This document shows, piece by piece, positions 25,088 to 33,605 of a stretch of 42,402 nt of DNA. The notes beneath the pieces were generated by a model that was not told where the DNA came from, searched no databases, and worked only from the letters and a program-made list of their open reading frames with translations. Position 1 is the stretch's first letter. Each line of letters begins with the position of its first letter. Made by a program: the position numbers and the translations under genes. Source of the DNA: Candidatus Abyssobacteria bacterium SURF_5 (GTDB lineage: Bacteria; Abyssobacteria; SURF-5); the NCBI GenBank assembly GCA_003598085.1, contig QZKU01000070.1, forward strand, positions 1 through 42,402, in the 5' to 3' direction.

Positions 25088-26049
25088 CAGCTCGCGCCCT
25101 GCCGGTATAACTGCCGGCTGAATCGCCTCTTGATAATGCTTAGTATCCCCGCCAGTCCTTCCGGAGCAAACATCATGATAATCAGCATCACCGCGCCATA
25201 GATAAGGATGTCGTAGTCGCCGAAGGTGCGAAGATACTCGGGCAGTGTTGCAAGCAGCAGCGCCCCGAGCAAGGCGCCCCATACGTTTGACATCCCTCCC
25301 ACAACGACCATTGTGACAAGCAGAATCGACACGTTGGCATCGAACGTTGTCGGACTGATAAACGTGACATAATGTGCATAGTAACTGCCGGCTATAGAGG
25401 CAATCACGGCGCTGAAGACGAACACCTTCATCTTGATCGAAGCAGTGTCTACCCCCATGGCGTTGGCGGCTGTCTCACTCCCGTGTATCGAGCGCAAGGC
25501 CCTGCCGACCCGCGAATGGATGACATTCAGGATCAAGACCAGTAAAACCACAACGGTCGCCCAGACAAGATAATAAAAATCGATATCACGCTTAAAGACG
25601 AAACCGAAGACCGAAAGCCGGGGAATCTGGCCGAAGCCCGAGGGGCCGCCTGTTAGCTCCACGGCTGAATTGAAGAAGATGTAAACGATCTCACCGAAAC
25701 CAAGGGTCGCCATCGCCAGGTAATGCCCACGCAGCTTCAGGACCGGCACACTGATCAGGAAGGCGAAGATTCCGGTAATAAACATGGCGACCAGGATCCC
25801 GATCCAGGGAGAGAGGCCCACTCGCGCGCTGAGCAGGCTGGAAGCATAGGCGCCTATACCATAAAAGGCCGCATGCCCGAGTGATATCTGGCCCCCATAT
25901 CCCAACAGCAGGCAAAGAGATATCGTCATCATCGAATAGATTCCGACGAATACCAGCATCCCCAGGTAGTAGGGATTCCGCATGACAAGGGGAAGGCCCG
26001 CTACCACCGCAATAAAAAGGACCACTAGGAGATAACTTCGTTTGCCCAC
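25087..26049 (-). CDS. livM: branched-chain amino acid ABC transporter permease LivM
   Basis: A 320-residue inner-membrane permease with about nine to ten helices. The family motif appears as GYGGQISLGHAAFYGIGAY near residue 50 and the coupling segment as ALRSIHGSETAANAMGVD. It starts at a GTG with GGGAG just upstream. LivM and LivH form the membrane channel for the Liv importer. Confidence 0.94.
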   Translation of the reverse strand: MGKRSYLLVVLFIAVVAGLPLVMRNPYYLGMLVFVGIYSMMTISLCLLLGYGGQISLGHAAFYGIGAYASSLLSARVGLSPWIGILVAMFITGIFAFLISVPVLKLRGHYLAMATLGFGEIVYIFFNSAVELTGGPSGFGQIPRLSVFGFVFKRDIDFYYLVWATVVVLLVLILNVIHSRVGRALRSIHGSETAANAMGVDTASIKMKVFVFSAVIASIAGSYYAHYVTFISPTTFDANVSILLVTMVVVGGMSNVWGALLGALLLATLPEYLRTFGDYDILIYGAVMLIIMMFAPEGLAGILSIIKRRFSRQLYRQGAS

Positions 26050-26075
26050 GCTGCTCCCGTTTTCCCGGACACTGC

Positions 26076-26969
26076 CTAAAATTTCTTCAGCCGCTGTGCT
26101 TCCGTATCTCCGAGCAATCCGCTGGGGCGAATAAAAAGCACCGCCAGAAGCACGATCAGCGCAATCGCGTCCTTATAATGGGATGATATGTACCCCGCTC
26201 CCAATGATTCCAATATCCCTATCAGTAGACCGGCCACCACCGCGCCCGGCCCGCTGCCAAGCCCGCCGAGAATGGCCGCACCGAATCCTTTGAGAGCCAG
26301 CATCGCGCCGCGCTGGTAATCCATCAGCACTATGGGAGTAATCACGATTCCCGCAACCGCTCCTATCCCCGCGGAAAGACCAAAGGAAATGGTCACCATC
26401 TGCTTCACACTTATGCCGACAAGCCGAGCCGCCGCGGGGTTATGAGCGCACGCCCGCATTGCCTTCCCCATAAGCGTTCGATTGAAAAACCACGCAAGCC
26501 CCAACACCACTGCAGCAAGGCTGCCCAACACCCACAGCGATTGCGGAAGAATCGTCGCCCCGAGCACGGCGATCGGCGTCTCACCCGAGAAATGGGGAAG
26601 ATAACGCGCCTCTTTTCCCCATGCGAACATCGCTATTCCTTTTATTAAAATCGAGCCCGCAATGGTTATCATGATCAATACGAGAACCGACGGAGCTTTT
26701 AACGGATGAATTGCCACGCGCTCGAATCCAACCCCGACCAAAACAACAAGCACGACCGCGATCGGGAAAGCGATTGGCAAGGGCAGCTTCCACACGGTGG
26801 TCAAAGTAACCATAAACATCCCGCCCAGCATTACGAACTCGCCCTGCGCAAAATTAATGATACCCGTGCAGTTATAGATGATGTTGAAACCGAGCGCCAC
26901 CATTGCATAAATGCTGCCGATGGCGACGCCCGTGAATAGATACTGAAGAGTCCTTGAGAGAACGTCCAT
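26076..26969 (-). CDS. livH: branched-chain amino acid ABC transporter permease LivH
   Basis: A 297-residue inner-membrane permease. The N-terminus (GSIYAMVALGFNIIYNCTGIINFAQGEFVMLGG, in pieces) is the LivH signature, and KAMRACAHNPAAARLVGI is the cytoplasmic coupling loop. I start at the ATG at 26969; a GTG codon precedes it directly. A ten-base palindrome ATCACGTGAT overlaps the start. It lies downstream of livK, with a hairpin in between. Confidence 0.94.
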   Translation of the reverse strand: MDVLSRTLQYLFTGVAIGSIYAMVALGFNIIYNCTGIINFAQGEFVMLGGMFMVTLTTVWKLPLPIAFPIAVVLVVLVGVGFERVAIHPLKAPSVLVLIMITIAGSILIKGIAMFAWGKEARYLPHFSGETPIAVLGATILPQSLWVLGSLAAVVLGLAWFFNRTLMGKAMRACAHNPAAARLVGISVKQMVTISFGLSAGIGAVAGIVITPIVLMDYQRGAMLALKGFGAAILGGLGSGPGAVVAGLLIGILESLGAGYISSHYKDAIALIVLLAVLFIRPSGLLGDTEAQRLKKF

Positions 26970-27011
26970 CACGTGATCCTGTTATCCGGAAGCGCCCGCC
27001 CGTATGAATGG

Positions 27012-27037
27012 CAGGGGCACGGCTGCCCGTGCCCCTG
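27012..27037 (-). terminator. strong hairpin between livK and livH
   Basis: CAGGGGCACGG (27012-27022) and CCGTGCCCCTG (27027-27037) form a perfect 11-bp stem with a four-base loop. There is no T-tract. Placed after the binding-protein gene and before the permease genes, it suits partial termination or protection of the livK message, giving more binding protein than membrane parts. Confidence 0.6.
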
Positions 27038-27091
27038 GTCTGTCAGCAGTGAGAATTCAGTTATGCGCTTCCCGGTGTTGATGCGCGGGAA

Positions 27092-28237
27092 CTAAATGCC
27101 GAGAGGCATGAACTTGCCCTCTTTTACCGTCATCATCTCGAATGCATTCTTGTCGAGGCCGCAATGATCTTCAGCCGAAAAATTGAAGATCCCGCCGGTG
27201 CCGACGAAGCCTTTCCTGTTCTCAATGTAATCCCGGAGCTTGGCTTTGTCCGGACCGACCGCTTTCAACGCATCAATGACGAGCCATAACGAATCGAACG
27301 CGTGCCCGCCGAATGTGCTTACCTGGTCTTTGTATTTCGCCTCGTACTCCGACTTGTACTTCGCCAGGACCGCCTTTTGGGGTAAATCGTCTTTGAGATG
27401 CTCGACAACCAGAAGCCGCCCCGCAGGAAAAATGATGCCTTCACCCGCAGCACCGCATGCCTCAATGTTTTTCGGATTCCCAAAACCATGGCTCTGGTAA
27501 AGCGGAATCGTCATGCCGAGTTGTCGCACGTTCTTGACGACAACCACTTGGACAGGCCCGACGGACCAATTGATCAAAGCCTGTGCGGGCGTACCTTTAA
27601 TCTTGGTCAATTGCGCAGTCATATCAGTATCCGACGGGGCATAGCTCTCGTCCGCGACAATCTCGATGCCCATAACCGGCGCAAAGGCCTGGAGCTGCGC
27701 TCTGCCGGTCGCCCCAAAAGCGTCCGTGGAGGTAATTATGGCTACTTTCGTGAGCCCTTTGGCTTTCATATGTTCATAAATGCGTACGGCACAGTCACTG
27801 TCTTTCTGAGGAGTCTTGAACACCCATTTGAACACCGGGTTCACAATCGCCTCAGCCGCCGCGCAGGAAATTAATGGCACCCCATATTCCTCGGCAATCG
27901 GCTTGACCGCCATCGTCGTCCCGGTTGTGGTAGGCCCTACAATGGCGACCACATTATCTTTTGCCACCAGCTTCTTAACTGCATTCACCGTGTTCGGCTC
28001 GAGGCCTGCATCATCCTCAACAATTACCTGTATCGGCCTGCCGTTGATGCCGCCCGCCGCGTTCACTTCGGCTTCAATCATCTTCACCGTATTCCGCTCG
28101 GGCTCGCCCAGCCAGGACGCTTTACCGGTAACGGCAAAGACCGCCCCAATCTTAATCGGTTCGGGCGCATCGGCTGCGAATAGGCTCCCGCTCAGTGCAA
28201 GGCACAGAACCAATGCTGCTAGTACAGTCTTTTTCAT
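27092..28237 (-). CDS. livK: periplasmic amino-acid binding protein LivK
   Basis: A 381-residue type I solute-binding protein. It has a signal peptide (MKKTVLAALVLCLALSGSLF, cleaved after FAA) and the fold of the Leu/Ile/Val-binding family: IKIGAVFAVTG at the mature start, DDAGLEPNTVNAVKKLV, VGPTTTGTTMAV and the hinge segments. The ATG at 28237 has GGGAGA upstream. Ligand specificity cannot be read from sequence. Given the flanking PaaK and Ior genes, aromatic amino acids or aryl acids are as likely as Leu, Ile or Val. It is the first Liv gene after the ACT protein. Confidence 0.94.
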   Translation of the reverse strand: MKKTVLAALVLCLALSGSLFAADAPEPIKIGAVFAVTGKASWLGEPERNTVKMIEAEVNAAGGINGRPIQVIVEDDAGLEPNTVNAVKKLVAKDNVVAIVGPTTTGTTMAVKPIAEEYGVPLISCAAAEAIVNPVFKWVFKTPQKDSDCAVRIYEHMKAKGLTKVAIITSTDAFGATGRAQLQAFAPVMGIEIVADESYAPSDTDMTAQLTKIKGTPAQALINWSVGPVQVVVVKNVRQLGMTIPLYQSHGFGNPKNIEACGAAGEGIIFPAGRLLVVEHLKDDLPQKAVLAKYKSEYEAKYKDQVSTFGGHAFDSLWLVIDALKAVGPDKAKLRDYIENRKGFVGTGGIFNFSAEDHCGLDKNAFEMMTVKEGKFMPLGI

Positions 28238-28314
28238 TCTCCCTACCTCCATTATCACGCGTATCCGACAACCAAATGACCCGCCTACTGGGCAGGGCCA
28301 AAACTCGCCGATTC

Positions 28315-28749
28315 CTAGAGAACGCCGTAAACCTCCTTTGAGGATAATAATCTCAATTTCTGATTTTTCAGACTCTCAATCACCTCGTCCGTGTTTTCAA
28401 CCCGGAGAATGATTACCGCCTTGTCGCTCTTCCGCTCGAGCACACTGTACATATATTCGATATTGACGCCGCAACCTTCCATTGTCTTCAGCAAATCCGA
28501 TAGCCCACCCGGGTGATCCGGAACCTCAACTGCAATGACATCGGTCTCCTTGACCGCATGGTTGGCGGCTCGCAGAACGGCGTGCGCTCTCTCCGGGTCC
28601 TCGACCACCATCCGCAGGATGCCGAAGTCCTTGCTGTCTGCAAGGGAGATGGCGCGCAGATTCAGGTTGGCTTTGGTCAATTCGTCCGTTACCATACGCA
28701 CATGCCCGATCTTATTCTCAAGAAAAACTGAAATCTGCTTTACCTTCAT
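28315..28749 (-). CDS. tandem ACT-domain protein
   Basis: A 144-residue protein made of two ACT domains (about 1-70 and 71-140), each with the beta-alpha-beta-beta-alpha-beta pattern. [20 protein letters not shown] and [20 protein letters not shown] mark the ligand-binding turns. ACT domains bind amino acids and act as sensors. Proteins of this type are regularly encoded beside paaK and iorAB in anaerobes, and probably report aromatic amino acid levels. The ATG overlaps the paaK stop (ATGA at 28746-28749), so the two are translated together. No catalytic domain is attached. Confidence 0.92.
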   Translation of the reverse strand: MKVKQISVFLENKIGHVRMVTDELTKANLNLRAISLADSKDFGILRMVVEDPERAHAVLRAANHAVKETDVIAVEVPDHPGGLSDLLKTMEGCGVNIEYMYSVLERKSDKAVIILRVENTDEVIESLKNQKLRLLSSKEVYGVL

Positions 28750-30059
28750 CCGGCTATCCCTCCTTCCTTTCGTAAATCTATGACTCGTTTTGCCTTACCC
28801 ATGCTGCGCTCGATGGTCTTCGGCTGGACCAAAGTCACCTTCGCATGAATGCCGAGCATGCTCTGTATCTCGTGCTCTATCTTCTTCTCAATCAGTTGCA
28901 GGTTCTTGATCTCGTCTGAGAAAATCTCCTCACTCACTTCAACTTGCACCTCGAGCGTATCCATCGGTCCGTCTTTTCTCACAATCAATTGGTAATGAGG
29001 TTGGGCCTCATCGAAGCCCACCAGAACATGTTCGATCTGAGATGGAAAGACATTGACGCCCCGGATGATCAGCATATCATCGGTTCGACCCGTCACCCGA
29101 TTCATCCGCACAAGAGTCCGCCCGCATTCGCACGGCTGGTACCGGAGACTGACGATGTCCCGCGTTCTGAATCGTATAACGGGAAAAGCCTGCTTGGTCA
29201 CGCAGGTCAAGACGAGCTCCCCGATCGACCCCTCGGGCAGTACTTTCCCGGTATCGGCGTCGATCACTTCGGGAATGAAATGATCCTCGAAAATATGCAG
29301 GCCGCACCGATGCTGGCACTCTGTCGCAACGCCAGGGCCGATTACCTCAGTGAGCCCGTAGATGTCCATCGCGGTAATGCGAAGCCGTTCTTCGATTTCC
29401 GAGCGCATCGTGTCCGACCAGGGCTCGGCGCCAAACACGCCCACCCGAAGCTTCAGCCGGCTCATATCGATGTTCATTTCCTCGGCGACTTCGGCAATCT
29501 GCAGCGAGTATGACGGAGTGCATGCAAGAACCGTCACCCCAAAATCTTCCATGACCATCAACTGCCTCTTTGTATTGCCGCCCGATATGGGAATGACCGT
29601 CGCCCCGACTTTCTCAGCTCCGTAATGGATGCCCAATCCGCCCGTAAACAGGCCGTACCCGTAGCTGTTCTGCACTACGTCATTCGCAGTCACATCACCC
29701 GCCGAAAGCGTGCGCGCCATCAACTCGGCCCATAGATTCAAATCCGCCTTCGTATAACCGGCCACAACCGGCTTCCCGGTCGTGCCCGAGGAAGAATGTA
29801 TCCGCACCACGTCTTTCAGCGGAGTAGCGAAAAGGCCAAATGGATACGTCTCTCGCAATTCATGCTTCGTAATGAATGGAAGCTTCTGAAGATCTTCGAG
29901 AGTCTTGATGTCCGAGGGGCTTAGCCCCAAATCGTCAAGCTTCTTGCGAAAGTAGGGAACATTCTTATGAACGCGCCGAATTACCCGTTTCAGGCGCGTC
30001 AGCTGCAATTCCCGAAGCTGTTCTCTCGGCATGCATTCATGTTTCTCATCCCAAATCAT
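28746..30059 (-). CDS. paaK: phenylacetate-CoA ligase
   Basis: A 437-residue enzyme joining phenylacetate (or indole- or hydroxyphenyl-acetate) to CoA at the cost of ATP to AMP. All core motifs are intact: the P-loop SSGTTGKP at about 90-97, the [17 protein letters not shown] segment, FRTRDIVSL, the hinge [20 protein letters not shown], and the C-terminal [13 protein letters not shown] with the adenylation lysine. I prefer the ATG at 30059 ([15 protein letters not shown], the usual family start); a GTG at 30068 is possible. It heads a probable operon paaK-ACT-livKHMGF-paaK-like. A thioesterase gene is divergent. Confidence 0.95.
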   Translation of the reverse strand: MIWDEKHECMPREQLRELQLTRLKRVIRRVHKNVPYFRKKLDDLGLSPSDIKTLEDLQKLPFITKHELRETYPFGLFATPLKDVVRIHSSSGTTGKPVVAGYTKADLNLWAELMARTLSAGDVTANDVVQNSYGYGLFTGGLGIHYGAEKVGATVIPISGGNTKRQLMVMEDFGVTVLACTPSYSLQIAEVAEEMNIDMSRLKLRVGVFGAEPWSDTMRSEIEERLRITAMDIYGLTEVIGPGVATECQHRCGLHIFEDHFIPEVIDADTGKVLPEGSIGELVLTCVTKQAFPVIRFRTRDIVSLRYQPCECGRTLVRMNRVTGRTDDMLIIRGVNVFPSQIEHVLVGFDEAQPHYQLIVRKDGPMDTLEVQVEVSEEIFSDEIKNLQLIEKKIEHEIQSMLGIHAKVTLVQPKTIERSMGKAKRVIDLRKEGGIAG

Positions 30060-30397
30060 CTTGACCACTTCTCCTCATCCAAAAGAGTTCCCCAATAGCG
30101 CCTGCAGAAAAAGTAGGATACAAGTTGCGTCTGTCATGTGCTTTGCGAACGCGCCTCGAAAGCTGCACCTCTTGGTAGGGGTTATACCAGGGATAAAGGA
30201 GCATGATACAGAACATGATGATCCCCTCTACATTTGCAGCCGCGGCAGTATATCATGCCCCGCAAAAAGAAGTCAATAAAGGGGCGCCAAAAGAAGGTGC
30301 TTCCAAATGCTTCCGCACGTCCCTTTGACTGCGGTGGACGAGGCGAGTATTATAGGAGCCATTATTATCGGCAAAGAAAATCTCCAGGAGGCCCGGA
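30060..30397. other. divergent intergenic region between paaK and the thioesterase
   Basis: No gene is seen in these 338 bases. They hold the plus-strand promoter at 30325-30353 and must contain the minus-strand promoter of the paaK-liv operon. A candidate -10 on the minus strand is the GGTATAACC segment near 30180-30190, and ATCATG repeats flank TTCTGT near 30200-30220 and may be a regulator site. Confidence 0.45.
30325..30353 (+). promoter_or_regulatory. promoter of the PaaI-type thioesterase gene
   Basis: TTGACT (30325-30330), a 17-base spacer and TATTAT (30348-30353) lie 45 bases before the ATG. CAGGAGG forms the ribosome site between them. Confidence 0.65.
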
Positions 30398-30820
30398 ATG
30401 AGCAGTGCAGTATTCGAAGCGATCCGTAAAAAGGTGCGAGATGAACCGTTCGCCCAAAAAATGAAGCTTGCGCTCGCTGAACTGGCTGAAGGCTACTCGG
30501 TTGTGACAATGACCTTTACGCCCGACATGGAAAACCTCTTCGGAATGGCGCATGGCGGCGCTATATTCGCCCTCATCGACGAAGCCTTTGAGACTGCATC
30601 GAACTCCCATGGAACCATGGCGGTCGCCTTGAATATGAGTATAACCTACATTGCACCGGCATCGCCCGGTGATGCTCTGAGAGCAGAAGCAAAAGAAGTG
30701 CACAGAACAAACCGAACTGCCAGTTACTATATCACGGTCCAGAACCAGGATAATACTCTCCTGGCAACCTGCCAGGCTCTGGTTTATCGGAAGAAGGACA
30801 AACTTCCGTTTCTCGAGTAG
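30398..30820 (+). CDS. PaaI-type hotdog-fold thioesterase
   Basis: A 140-residue cytoplasmic protein with the single hotdog domain of the PaaI/YbgC group. The active-site helix carries MAHGGAIFALIDEAFETA, where the HGG turn and the following acidic residue are typical, and ALNMSITYIAPASPGD is the adjacent strand pair. Enzymes of this type hydrolyse phenylacetyl-CoA and ring-modified derivatives, freeing CoA. It is divergent from paaK and has its own promoter, which would let the cell relieve CoA trapping when aryl-acetyl-CoA builds up. Strong AGGAGG precedes the ATG. The assignment of substrate rests on family and neighbourhood. Confidence 0.92.
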   Translation: MSSAVFEAIRKKVRDEPFAQKMKLALAELAEGYSVVTMTFTPDMENLFGMAHGGAIFALIDEAFETASNSHGTMAVALNMSITYIAPASPGDALRAEAKEVHRTNRTASYYITVQNQDNTLLATCQALVYRKKDKLPFLE

Positions 30821-30834
30821 ATCTGATTGTATCT

Positions 30835-30885
30835 GCAGGTTGGGAAATCGGAACCTGCCCGGAGGAGGCAATACATCCTCCTCCG
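30835..30885. terminator. two tandem hairpins between converging genes
   Basis: Hairpin one pairs GCAGGTT (30835-30841) with AACCTGC (30852-30858). Hairpin two pairs CGGAGGAGG (30860-30868) with CCTCCTCCG (30877-30885). They fill the space between the thioesterase stop at 30820 and the DUF1573 stop at 30909, so they probably end transcription from both sides, although T-tracts are absent. Confidence 0.5.
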
Positions 30886-30908
30886 TGAGGTAAATTCAGA
30901 AAAGATTA

Positions 30909-31937
30909 CTACTTCACGTGTGCAAACACGGGTACCTCAATGACTGGATAGCTAGAATCGTTGGTCTTGATGTATAACTTTTCCGAAAAGGCGCCGGCCG
31001 GCGGCTTCTGATTTATTGAGACTTTTATCTCAAAGAAACGAGACTGCTCTTTTTGCTCAAGTTCATAGGCTATCAAGGGATTGGTCGATTCAACACCGGT
31101 AACCGTAAACTCCTTGTTGTTCGTGCTATGTAGACGAATGACCCTGGTCAGCGGGAGATTCTCGTTGATCACTCCAAATGCGACGGCGTCAGGTATCACC
31201 TTCACCGGCCCAACCACCTTTCCCCGCAAATGCACGAGCACTTTGGGATAAGAAGCGTTATCGGTCAGTATGGTGAGTCTTTCCTGAAAGTTGCCGACCG
31301 GCAGTTTCCCATCGTATTGCAGATCAATCCGATAGCCGGTTACTCCCGGTTGATCGGCCGGCCTGTATGAGGCGGTGAAGGCGGGAGACGACAGCTCGAG
31401 ACTCTTGATATTCACCTGCAGTTCCGGGTTGTAAAGCAGGTCCACGGTGCGTGATGACTTCTCATTGAGCTCCGCAACCCAATACAGAGTGCTGGGCCTT
31501 ACCTCCAACGGCACCAAAACGTTGGCAATGATCTCAAGTTTTACGGAGGGGCTGCCGGGATCATTCGAGCTCACAAATATGGCTTTCCTCCGCTGCCCCC
31601 CCGAGCGGCCGGAATGGAAGCTCACTTCAACCGAACCGTTGCCGCCCGGCGGAATCTCACGTTGCGACAGCAATGTGCCGGTGCAGCCGCATGTGGTCTT
31701 GATGTCTCCGATATTCAGTGTCCCACTGCCGGCGTTCTTGAATTGAAATTTGTATTTTACGGTCTCGTCCGGGCCCATTTTACCAAAGTCGTGCACCAGT
31801 TTTTCAAACACAATTTTCGGCGCCGATTGTGGTTGTGCGGCCGGTTTGGGCGATTCGGAAGCGTGCACACTAAAGGCAATAGCCGCAAGAAACCCTGCCA
31901 CACAGAGAGACGCGCCCGCCGTAAAAAGTCTTTTCAT
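30909..31937 (-). CDS. DUF1573 domain protein, exported
   Basis: A 342-residue protein with a signal peptide (MKRLFTAGASLCVAGFLAAI, cleaved near VHASES). The family core follows at about 40-130: FEKLVHDFGKMGPDETVKYKF, then GSGTLNIGDIKTTCGCTG, where TTCGCT is the hallmark of DUF1573 and the pair of cysteines may bind metal or form a disulfide. The remaining 200 residues are further immunoglobulin-like beta domains. It is probably periplasmic or surface attached; no catalytic role is known. It sits 20 bases after the PilZ gene on the same strand and has GGAGGG before its ATG. Confidence 0.88.
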   Translation of the reverse strand: MKRLFTAGASLCVAGFLAAIAFSVHASESPKPAAQPQSAPKIVFEKLVHDFGKMGPDETVKYKFQFKNAGSGTLNIGDIKTTCGCTGTLLSQREIPPGGNGSVEVSFHSGRSGGQRRKAIFVSSNDPGSPSVKLEIIANVLVPLEVRPSTLYWVAELNEKSSRTVDLLYNPELQVNIKSLELSSPAFTASYRPADQPGVTGYRIDLQYDGKLPVGNFQERLTILTDNASYPKVLVHLRGKVVGPVKVIPDAVAFGVINENLPLTRVIRLHSTNNKEFTVTGVESTNPLIAYELEQKEQSRFFEIKVSINQKPPAGAFSEKLYIKTNDSSYPVIEVPVFAHVK

Positions 31938-31957
31938 CGAATCCCTCCTGATTCATT

Positions 31958-32737
31958 CTATTGAATGGCATTGAGCCGACTTTGAAGGCTGATCCTCTGT
32001 TGTTCCGCAACGTATCGTAGTATTTTATCAATATTTCTCTTATATGCAATATCTGAATCAACCTCTATAAACTGAACTCCAAAAAAAACTTCGCGCACGT
32101 CCCTTCGCCGCAGATAGAAACCGATCTTGCCCAAGAGCCTGATCGGTTGATCTTCTTCAGAAAGTCGAAAGGAAAGAGACAACCTCGTGTCCACCCCCAG
32201 AAGAAGGCTTCTTCCCTCCGCTATGCGAAAGCCCATTCCGCCTCCGCCTATGTCAGTCATATACGCCTTTTCGCGCGAACGTATCCTCTGCTGTTTTCCC
32301 CTTTTTCCCGTATAGATGCCAACCATGACTTCCAATGAACGCGACCTCGGGATGGAAAGCCGATAGAAACTCCTGATCTTGCCTGTCGCAAGTGCTGCGG
32401 GTACTTGCAGTTGCAGGGCAGCCACATCAATTTCCCGATTTAGCTGATGCCGAACCCTTCCCAAGATAGCTGTAGCACAGGAATAGATGACTCCGTTGTG
32501 GACAAAAACAAGTTTAATCTTCTGCCCCGGCCGTAATAAGATGATCCTTCCTTTCGACGTCGGCGCCTGAATCACCAGGACAGGAGGAATAGCGTCCCGC
32601 TGAAATGCCAGAAAACTGCTGCGGTAGAATTCGGTGGATTTTTCTCCCATCGGACGTACGTCAAGAGAAACATTGTGCTGGCAAACCGATGAGAGAATAG
32701 AAAAATCATCGTCCGCTGTTTTCTTTCGAGGAGACAT
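31958..32737 (-). CDS. PilZ-domain protein, YcgR-like
   Basis: A 259-residue cytoplasmic protein. The N-terminal half (about 15-120) resembles the YcgR N-terminal flagellar-brake-type domain, and the C-terminal half is a PilZ domain. The second c-di-GMP motif appears as DIGGGGMGF (pattern D-x-[SG]-x-x-G), and the arginines of the first motif are represented by PRSRSLEV or the RIRSREK segment. It should bind cyclic di-GMP and adjust motility, surface attachment or secretion. The frame is open to a GTG at 32755, but that lies inside the promoter, so I use the ATG at 32737, only a few bases from the predicted start of transcription. DUF1573 follows in the same transcript. Confidence 0.82.
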   Translation of the reverse strand: MSPRKKTADDDFSILSSVCQHNVSLDVRPMGEKSTEFYRSSFLAFQRDAIPPVLVIQAPTSKGRIILLRPGQKIKLVFVHNGVIYSCATAILGRVRHQLNREIDVAALQLQVPAALATGKIRSFYRLSIPRSRSLEVMVGIYTGKRGKQQRIRSREKAYMTDIGGGGMGFRIAEGRSLLLGVDTRLSLSFRLSEEDQPIRLLGKIGFYLRRRDVREVFFGVQFIEVDSDIAYKRNIDKILRYVAEQQRISLQSRLNAIQ

Positions 32738-32745
32738 TTCCAATA

Positions 32746-32774
32746 TTATAGCCACTTCATGGGTGAAATTTCAA
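32746..32774 (-). promoter_or_regulatory. promoter of the PilZ-DUF1573 operon
   Basis: Minus strand TTGAAA (32769-32774), a 17-base spacer and TATAAT (32746-32751) form a near-perfect promoter. It ends only nine bases before the ATG at 32737, predicting an almost leaderless message. Confidence 0.6.
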
Positions 32775-32918
32775 GCTCGGCACAACTTGTTTTAGCAACC
32801 GCAGCAACGCATCATAACGACATCCGTTTGAACGCCCGCTGCAGAGAAGTTGTGCGCCGGGGGAGGGTTAGTACTTCCGGAAAAGGCGAAGAGCCGTTGC
32901 TTCCTTATCTGCCGGACC

Positions 32919-33587
32919 CTACTGCATAGTCCGCAGCGAAGATACCATCCTCAGAGCCTCCTTCAAGGCATTGGAAGCGTTATCGGCAGTCGCATCCGCA
33001 CCGAATTTGGATACGATCTCCTGAGTGACCGGGGCGCCGCCGATCATGATTCTCACGTTTGGATTCCGCTCGCGGATCATTTTGATCACCCGCTCCATCC
33101 CGAGCATCGATGTGGTCATCATCGCCGAGAGGCAAACCAGCGCTGCATTCGTCTTTAACTGCTCCTCGACGAACTTCTCGAGCTCGACGTCCTTACCCAG
33201 GTCATGAACCTCAAAACCGGCCACTTCAAACATCATCTTGACCAGATTCTTCCCGATGTCATGCACGTCGCCCTGAACCGTTCCAATTACGACAACGCCT
33301 TTTGACTTGGCCTTATCTTCAATCTTCACATGGGGCCGAAGAATATCGAGGCCGGCATACAGGGCATCGGCGCAAAGGAGGAGTTCGGGGACGAAATACT
33401 CCTCCTCTTCCCATAGCCTGCCGGCCTCTTCCATTCCTTTGGCCAGACCGTTAATAATTGCGTCATACGCATCCAGATTTGCGGCAAGAACCTCGTTCGC
33501 GGCAGCGACGACTTCTTCTTCCTCGAATTTCCATACACCGTCAGCAAGTCTCTTCAGCAGTTCTTCGCGCTTGGCTTCATCCGCCAT
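32919..33587 (-). CDS. corrinoid (B12-binding) methyl-carrier protein
   Basis: A 222-residue protein of the MtaC/MtbC/MttC type. A helical cap domain (about 1-90) is followed by a Rossmann-like B12 domain. The cobalt-ligand motif is D107-x-H109-x-x-G112 (DVHDIGKN), with H109 as lower axial ligand. The later SAMMTTSMLGM and MIGGAPVT segments contact the nucleotide tail. The protein carries a methyl group on cobalt between a substrate methyltransferase and an acceptor methyltransferase. It is the last gene of a run of closely spaced minus-strand genes that contains both kinds of methyltransferase and the reactivator. The true methyl donor is unknown. Confidence 0.95.
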   Translation of the reverse strand: MADEAKREELLKRLADGVWKFEEEEVVAAANEVLAANLDAYDAIINGLAKGMEEAGRLWEEEEYFVPELLLCADALYAGLDILRPHVKIEDKAKSKGVVVIGTVQGDVHDIGKNLVKMMFEVAGFEVHDLGKDVELEKFVEEQLKTNAALVCLSAMMTTSMLGMERVIKMIRERNPNVRIMIGGAPVTQEIVSKFGADATADNASNALKEALRMVSSLRTMQ

Positions 33588-33605
33588 AACTAGATTCCTT
33601 CCTTT

